Source: Betaproteobacteria bacterium
GTDB taxonomy: Bacteria; Pseudomonadota; Gammaproteobacteria; Burkholderiales; SG8-39
DNA length: 8,682 nt
NCBI GenBank assembly: GCA_009693435.1
Contig: SHXF01000148.1
Coordinates: 1 to 8,682, forward strand
Direction: 5' to 3'
Part shown: in pieces, positions 5,639 through 8,682 of the stretch
How the letters are laid out: every line of letters starts with the position of its first letter
Numbering within the stretch: position 1 is the stretch's first letter
Position numbers and translations under genes: made by a program
The notes under the pieces: generated by a model
What the model was told of the DNA's origin: nothing
The model's database searches: none
Seen by the model: the letters and a program-made list of their open reading frames with translations, nothing else

Positions 5639-6235
5639 CTAGCCACCCTCGGAAGGCCGCCCGTAGCGGCTCTGGTATTCGGCCTCCAGGTCGGCATTGG
5701 TCTTGTAGTGGGGCACGCGGAAAATATAGCGCTTCCAGTTCTGCAGGCGGGCCGGCGCGTCTTTGGTTTCATCGGCCCAGTACTGGTCACCGAGTTTGAT
5801 ATTAATCTTCTCGTCAAGTTCCCAGTGTTTTTTCGAGCGCCCGCCGCCGAACAGAAACAGCCGGCCGTCGACTATCTTGAATACGCCGGCGTCGATGTTC
5901 GACTTGAGCGCATAGTGGGCGCCGCTGGCGCAATAGCCGCCGTAGGCGGGCACATAGCGTTGCGGGTCCTTACGGAAGGTTTCGCGATTCGCTTCGCTCG
6001 TGAACCGGTAAGTCAGGCCATCGTACTGCGCCTTGATGGCCGGGTTGCCGCGCAGTGCCGCATTGGCGGTGAAATACGCCACCGGGTCGTTCCCGCGCAA
6101 CATCAGGCCGGTATCCTCGCCATCGGAAACGACATTGCGGGTGGAGCACCCAGAGAGCACGGCGAGCAGCAGCAGCGCCGCAAGCGCCGGCCTTTTGTGC
6201 GTCCGGATGCAGGAGGCATCCGGACGGTGTTTCAC
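5639..6235 (-). CDS. YHS-domain lipoprotein
   Basis: A predicted outer- or inner-membrane lipoprotein of about 198 residues. A hydrophobic stretch (PALAALLLLAVLSGC) ends in the lipobox L-S-G-C, with the lipidated Cys at 30 counted from GTG 6235. The mature part contains a YHS-type domain: G-N-D-P-V-A-Y-F (48-55), then Y-R-F-T-S-E-A-N-R-E-T-F and Y-V-P-A-Y-G-G-Y-C-A-S-G-A-H (95-107). Exported YHS proteins are often guessed to bind metal; this is not shown here. The start is uncertain. ATG 6370 and ATG 6271 are in frame but would put 74 or 41 residues before the Cys, too long for a signal peptide. GTG 6235 gives a normal length but has no Shine-Dalgarno and is embedded in a possible hairpin. 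It is the first gene of the four-gene minus-strand cluster. Confidence 0.8.
   Translation of the reverse strand: MKHRPDASCIRTHKRPALAALLLLAVLSGCSTRNVVSDGEDTGLMLRGNDPVAYFTANAALRGNPAIKAQYDGLTYRFTSEANRETFRKDPQRYVPAYGGYCASGAHYALKSNIDAGVFKIVDGRLFLFGGGRSKKHWELDEKINIKLGDQYWADETKDAPARLQNWKRYIFRVPHYKTNADLEAEYQSRYGRPSEGG
6201..6225 (-). repeat. Perfect 10-base inverted repeat in the lipoprotein leader or early coding region
   Basis: On the plus strand GTCCGGATGC (6201-6210) and GCATCCGGAC (6216-6225) are exact reverse complements around the loop AGGAG. In the minus-strand transcript the loop reads CUCCU, complementary to a Shine-Dalgarno sequence. It falls just before the signal-peptide hydrophobic segment of the YHS lipoprotein. 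Confidence 0.8.
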
Positions 6236-6340
6236 CGCGTCAATACACCGTCGATCACCGCAGTCGAGCATCGCATCGTGTTGCACGGGAATCTCCCGGA
6301 AGTTTGGTGTTTGGCTGTTGCCCGCGTCTGGGCGAGCAAC
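6201..6340 (-). promoter_or_regulatory. Structured leader of the four-gene cluster
   Basis: In transcript order four inverted repeats follow one another. First is a 9-base-pair stem with one G-U pair (6340-6332 with 6325-6317). Second is a 5-base-pair stem CGGGA/TCCCG (6298-6286). Third is a 7-base stem ACGGTGT/ACACCGT (6251-6245 with 6230-6224). Last is the perfect 10-base repeat at 6225-6201. The third competes with a nested 5-base stem CGGTG/CACCG (6237-6233 with 6229-6225) that would pair the probable GTG start codon. This looks like a transcript leader able to control translation or termination; no known riboswitch class is recognised. If translation really starts at 6271 or 6370, the repeats would be coding. 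Confidence 0.4.
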
Positions 6341-6370
6341 ATGATACTTACATTGTCCGCACTTTATCAC

Positions 6371-6686
6371 GCTGGTTATTCCGGCTTATTGAAAATTCCG
6401 CAAAGAGGAACCGGGGTCGGACTACGGTTTTGTTTGACGCAACCCGTGGTCCGACGCAGTTTTCTCTTTTGTCACTGTTGCCCAAAACAACTGCCTCCAG
6501 GCGGCATAGCCCGCTTTGGCGGTAATCACGGAAACCAGTGCGTGTTTGCTGCAGCAAGTGCCATTCGCGCCAGGCATGAATTTTCGGGCAGGTGTGATGT
6601 TTACCTCGCCCGTGAGCAGAGTAAATCGGCGATAATCACGGCGTCTTTTCGCCTACCTAACTCAACCCTATGAGGGAGACGTCCGC
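6371..6686. other. Divergent intergenic region between the four-gene cluster and ridA-like gene
   Basis: No gene is supported here. It contains a 14-base direct repeat with one mismatch, GGCGGTAATCACGG (6518-6531) and GGCGATAATCACGG (6628-6641), 110 bases apart. It also has a stem-loop at 6585-6612 (CGGGC-AGGT pairing with ACCT-GCCCG, one bulged C). GATAAT at 6631-6636 could be a -10 box for the plus-strand genes but lacks a good -35. Promoters for both directions are expected here, but I could not fix them. Confidence 0.4.
6672..6678 (+). promoter_or_regulatory. Ribosome binding site of the RidA-family gene
   Basis: GAGGGAG lies eight bases before the ATG at 6687 and confirms that start. 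Confidence 0.7.
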
Positions 6687-7034
6687 ATGAACATCGTCCG
6701 CCAGAATCCGCACAAAATCCTGTCCGATGCCGTCGAGTACGGCAACCTGGTATTCGTTGCCGGCCAAGTCGCCACCGACCTTGGCCAGGACGTCAACGGC
6801 CAAACCCGCCAGGTACTCAAGGCCATTGACGAAGTACTGGCCAAGGCCGGCAGCAATAAATCGAAAATCCTGTCCGCAAATATCTGGCTTACCGACATTC
6901 GCAACCGCGAGGGCATGAACGCCGAGTGGTTGGCCTGGGTCGACCCGGACAACCTGCCGGCACGCGCCACCGTCGAAGCCAAGCTGGTAGATCCGAAAAT
7001 GCTGGTGGAGATTGCGCTCATCGCGGCAAAGTAA
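6687..7034 (+). CDS. RidA-family (YjgF/UK114) enamine/imine deaminase-like protein
   Basis: A 115-residue single-domain protein of the RidA superfamily. Canonical members hydrolyse reactive enamine/imine intermediates of pyridoxal-phosphate enzymes such as threonine dehydratase and act as trimers in the cytoplasm. The family layout is visible: V-F-V-A-G-Q-V-A-T-D (22-31), a central N-I-W-L-T-D-I-R-N (65-73), the substrate-binding Arg in P-A-R-A-T-V-E (91-97, Arg 93) and the closing L-V-E-I-A-L-I-A-A (106-114) with its conserved Glu. The length is slightly short of the usual 125-130 residues because the N-terminus is brief. It is followed after 22 bases by a lipoprotein gene on the same strand, so the two are probably co-transcribed. 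Its match is to the general superfamily; which subgroup, and hence whether it acts on the classic substrates, is not settled. Confidence 0.93.
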   Translation: MNIVRQNPHKILSDAVEYGNLVFVAGQVATDLGQDVNGQTRQVLKAIDEVLAKAGSNKSKILSANIWLTDIRNREGMNAEWLAWVDPDNLPARATVEAKLVDPKMLVEIALIAAK

Positions 7035-7056
7035 GCGCAGCCCGATCGACACAACC

Positions 7057-7569
7057 ATGAATACGACCATCGTCGTCACGATGCTGGCCTGCCTGACGCT
7101 GACCGCCTGTTACAACGAGCTTGACTGGCGCGAAGCGCCCTCGGCGCAAGGCCGCTACAGCATCACCCTGCCGGCCAGGCCGCAGGAGCAGACACGCTCG
7201 CTAAACAGTGCCGCCGGTGCGGTGCCCATGACCATGGTCTCGGCGCAGGCCGCTGACTGGGTTTTCGGTGTGGCGTACGCCGATTACCCGGCTGCTGTCG
7301 ATGCAAACGCGCATATCGATGAGCAACGCGATGCGCTGCTGCGCAATATCTCCGGTCGCGTAACCAATGAAAAAATCGCAAATATCGGCGGCAAGTCCGG
7401 CCGCCTGCTGACCGCCGAAGGGCACAAGGGCGATTCGCCAGTGGTGTTGCATGCGCGCTTTGTCGCCGACGGCTCGCGCCTTTATCAGATCGCCGCGGCC
7501 GGCACCAAGGGTGGTGTGCCCGAGACCGAACTCGACACCTTCCTCGATTCATTCAAACTGCTGAACTGA
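7057..7569 (+). CDS. Small lipoprotein of unknown function
   Basis: A 170-residue predicted lipoprotein. MNTTIVVTMLACLTLTAC is a short lipoprotein signal peptide with lipobox L-T-A-C and lipidated Cys 18. The mature part begins YNELDWREAPSAQGRYSITLPA and ends L-D-T-F-L-D-S-F-K-L, the sort of layout seen in conserved proteobacterial proteins with a Y-S-I-T-L-P-A-x-P-Q-E-Q-T element. No enzymatic motif is visible. The frame is open from 7012, inside the RidA-family gene, but ATG 7057 gives the proper signal peptide and starts 22 bases after the RidA stop; the Shine-Dalgarno is weak, suggesting coupling. The function is not recognised. Confidence 0.82.
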   Translation: MNTTIVVTMLACLTLTACYNELDWREAPSAQGRYSITLPARPQEQTRSLNSAAGAVPMTMVSAQAADWVFGVAYADYPAAVDANAHIDEQRDALLRNISGRVTNEKIANIGGKSGRLLTAEGHKGDSPVVLHARFVADGSRLYQIAAAGTKGGVPETELDTFLDSFKLLN

Positions 7570-7580
7570 AGCGCGCCGCC

Positions 7581-7594
7581 AGTAGTAGTAGTAG
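7581..7594 (+). repeat. AGT trinucleotide run
   Basis: AGTAGTAGTAGTAG, just downstream of the lipoprotein stop, is a short simple-sequence repeat in a non-coding spacer. Apart from this and the 7-base tandem repeat further on, 7570-7708 shows nothing I can name. Confidence 0.7.
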
Positions 7595-7672
7595 ACTAAT
7601 CGCGAGTTCAGGCGAATCGCATCCCGGCTCGCTGACAGCCGCGCCGCAAAGCAAACCGTGCAAACGCTTCAT

Positions 7673-7693
7673 CTTCCACCTTCCACCTTCCAC
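7673..7693 (+). repeat. Three tandem copies of CTTCCAC
   Basis: CTTCCAC is repeated three times without interruption, ending four bases before the AGGAG ribosome binding site (7697-7701) of the next small gene. Being pyrimidine-rich and next to the ribosome binding site, copy-number change could alter translation of that gene. Confidence 0.75.
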
Positions 7694-7708
7694 CTTAGGA
7701 GAAACAAA

Positions 7709-7840
7709 ATGGCCAAAGGTCAGCTTCGCAGTAATCGCGAACAGAAAAAGCCCAAGCAAGAAAAAAAACCAGTGGCCCCGCCCTCTTCGCTTCGTTCGGG
7801 TATGTCCAAAGTAATGGCCCCGCCACCAAGCAAGAAGTGA
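7709..7840 (+). CDS. Small basic protein (43 residues), function unknown
   Basis: The protein begins MAKGQLRSNREQKKPKQEKK, continues P-V-A-P-P-S-S and ends in P-P-P-S-K-K. It is very rich in Lys, Arg and Pro and probably disordered. Short proteins opening M-A-K-G-Q-x-R-S-N-R-E-x-K-K-P-K recur as conserved hypotheticals in proteobacteria, in my recollection, which together with the AGGAG site seven bases before the ATG supports a real gene. The strong charge suggests nucleic-acid or ribosome contact, which is inference only. The frame is open upstream to 7658, but those codons are the tandem repeat, so ATG 7709 is the start. A hairpin follows directly after the stop. Confidence 0.78.
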   Translation: MAKGQLRSNREQKKPKQEKKPVAPPSSLRSGMSKVMAPPPSKK

Positions 7841-7845
7841 AGCGC

Positions 7846-7868
7846 ACCGCGCGCCTTTGCGGCGCGGT
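7846..7868 (+). terminator. Possible terminator after the small basic protein gene
   Basis: ACCGCGC (7846-7852) pairs perfectly with GCGCGGT (7862-7868) around a 9-base loop, five bases after the stop codon. The following TCATTTCT is only moderately T-rich, so termination may be weak or factor-assisted. Confidence 0.5.
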
Positions 7869-8229
7869 TCATTTCTAGGCTGAAAATAGTGACAATTTAG
7901 TCACCAGAATCAACTGGATAACCCCGTCCAACGTGCGTCTCTGGTTTTGATTGTTGAAAATTTTGAGTAGCGGGACACGGCCCGCGGCGGCGCGCTTGCT
8001 CAGTCTGCCCGCGCTTCGTGCCACCACCGATACATGAACCAGAACGTGACGAGGCCGCCACTCGCCCGCGCGGGGTTCTTTGCAGACCGCCAGAGATAAG
8101 GAAATAAAGTGCGACACCCTTGTTTCGCGCGCTTGCCAATCTCAATCGTTTGCCGCTCGTTTTGCGTGTCCGAGCGTCACTACGAGCCCATCCTGCATCA
8201 AGTTCCAACCGATTGCACCGTCACTGCGA
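7869..8229. other. Gene-free region with a small inverted repeat and one repeat copy
   Basis: No frame here looks like protein; the open frames are Arg/Ser-rich and lack a plausible start. An inverted repeat GTGAC/GTCAC (7889-7893, 7900-7904) sits in an AT-rich patch and could be an operator half-site pair. The rest is GC-rich non-coding or decayed sequence leading into the diverged repeat at 8117. Confidence 0.45.
8117..8196 (+). repeat. Diverged repeat, copy B
   Basis: This is the partner of 2682-2768, in the same orientation and about three quarters identical by eye. It lies just downstream (in minus-strand terms) of the decayed Hpt-like fragment and is not part of a recognisable gene. 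Confidence 0.55.
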
Positions 8230-8337
8230 TCAAAACGCCGCCCATCCACGACCGCGCGAGTCGCCACGCAGCGCCAGGTAGCGCGCTTGCTTGCCCATCG
8301 CGCGGCGCAACCCGGCCTCTACGTCCAGGTCCTCGTG
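8230..8337 (-). pseudogene. Hpt-domain-like remnant
   Basis: The minus-strand frame from 8337 to TGA 8232-8230 reads HEDLDVEAGLRRAMGKQ, then ARYLALRG and unrelated residues. L-D-V-x-x-G-L-R-R-x-M-G-K-x-x-x-Y-L-x-L is how the first part of histidine-phosphotransfer domains commonly reads in hybrid kinases and response regulators, by family knowledge. The helix carrying the phosphorylated His should follow but is absent, and the frame has no start of its own. It lies directly after the receiver-domain remnant but in another frame, so an internal deletion probably joined the two. Confidence 0.5.
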
Positions 8338-8498
8338 CGCTCGGACAGCAGGGCCGCCGCGCTGACCCTCGCCCCGCCGGTGGCCACCTTGACGGTGTAC
8401 AGGTCTTCAAGCAGCGCACTCATCAGCGTCAGGTTGGTCGGTGTGTCATCGACCACCAGTATGGTCGCTTGCGAAATGACTTGGGTCGGCGTGTTCAT
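8319..8498 (-). pseudogene. Response-regulator receiver domain, truncated
   Basis: From ATG 8498 the protein reads MNTPTQVISQATILVVDDTP then TNLTLMSALLEDLYTVKVAT. V-V-D-D at 15-18 is the acidic pair of a receiver (REC) domain, and the T-N-L-x-L-M-S-x-L-L continuation is a typical helix 1 and strand 2. Similarity stops after about residue 42, and the frame ends at 59 residues. The phospho-accepting Asp and the rest of the domain (about 120 residues normally) are missing, so it cannot function. The start is seven bases after the stop of the upstream signalling gene (8506-8682), so it was probably the second gene of a two-component operon. Confidence 0.75.
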
Positions 8499-8505
8499 GC
8501 ATTGC

Positions 8506-8682
8506 CTACGGTGCCAGTCCGTCATTCATGGACGCATTGACGATATCGAGGGCCTCATCGAGCGCAAAGTCGGCAATGGCGCTATTCAGGGCTTTGAATT
8601 GCGCCGCAAAGGCCGCGGCAAACACGGCCTGATGCTCGGCGAAGAGCTTCTGCGCCTTGGGGTCGTCAGCCTGCAAGAGCGC
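8506..8682 (-). CDS. C-terminal end of a two-component signalling protein, probably Hpt-type (partial)
   Basis: 58 residues to TAG 8508-8506, entering from the right window edge: ALLQADDPKAQKLFAEHQ, an A/F-rich helix, then FKALNSAIADFALDEALDIV. The pattern L-L-x-x-D-D-x-x-A-x-x-L-F followed by a helix and I-x-x-F-x-x-x-x-A-L-x-x-x resembles the C-terminal part of Hpt domains in hybrid sensor kinases. No active-site residue is in view, so this is inference. It precedes the truncated receiver-domain gene by seven bases. Whether the full gene is intact cannot be judged. Confidence 0.5.
   Translation of the reverse strand, partial: ALLQADDPKAQKLFAEHQAVFAAAFAAQFKALNSAIADFALDEALDIVNASMNDGLAP

Noticed and set aside
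5638..5817. 60-residue N-terminal extension of the histidine phosphatase from the ATG at 5817
   Set aside because: It overlaps the YHS lipoprotein gene and would bury the signal peptide that begins at 5637; the composition is shadow-like.
5513..6673. 386-codon plus-strand open frame opposite the lipoprotein and histidine phosphatase genes
   Set aside because: It is antisense to two genes with lipobox and catalytic motifs and shows no domain or signal of its own.
163..7693. A CRISPR array or prophage among the repeats in the window
   Set aside because: The repeats are few, short and unevenly spaced, with no spacer structure and no phage structural or integrase gene.
8109..8540. 143-codon plus-strand frame in the right end
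   Set aside because: It is antisense to the receiver and Hpt remnants and runs through the repeat; it is Arg/Pro/His-rich without a domain.

Overview
The window looks like a chromosomal segment of a GC-rich Gram-negative bacterium, most likely a beta-proteobacterium. That placement is an inference from the style of the lipoproteins, the RidA protein, the small basic MAKGQ protein and the IS types; there is no rRNA or tRNA to anchor it. Transposon debris dominates the left third, compact housekeeping-style genes the middle and right, and a decayed two-component signalling locus the right edge.

Left, 1-2257. The window opens inside an IS256-family element: the transposase N-terminus is on the minus strand and the probable element end is near 150. 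Next is a visibly AT-richer patch carrying one complete gene, a beta-class carbonic anhydrase with a twin-arginine export signal (330-1076, minus), with a good sigma70-type promoter at 1140-1168. An IS30-family transposase follows (1234-2244, plus), broken by an in-frame TAG and two frameshifts. The carbonic anhydrase is therefore bracketed by two different IS elements and differs in base composition from its surroundings, which suggests it was acquired.

Middle, 2258-6370. An RDD-family membrane protein starts 13 bases after the IS30 stop codon. A gene-poor stretch follows, with one copy of a diverged repeat (the other is near 8150) and a coding-like remnant. The most interesting part is a tight minus-strand cluster, transcribed right to left: YHS-domain lipoprotein, exported histidine-phosphatase-like protein (1-base gap), SAM methyltransferase (7-base gap), ATP-grasp ligase-like protein (52-base gap). 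The spacing argues for one operon. I do not recognise this combination as a described pathway. Its probable leader (about 6200-6340) is dense in inverted repeats, one of which can bury the likely GTG start codon.

Right, 6371-8682. After a divergent intergenic region come a RidA-family protein and a small lipoprotein on the plus strand, then a 43-residue basic protein preceded by a 7-base tandem repeat and followed by a possible terminator. The last 0.8 kb has no intact gene: it holds the second repeat copy, an Hpt-like remnant joined to a truncated response-regulator receiver domain, and the C-terminal end of another signalling protein running off the edge.

All domain calls were made by eye from the translated sequence, without database searches.
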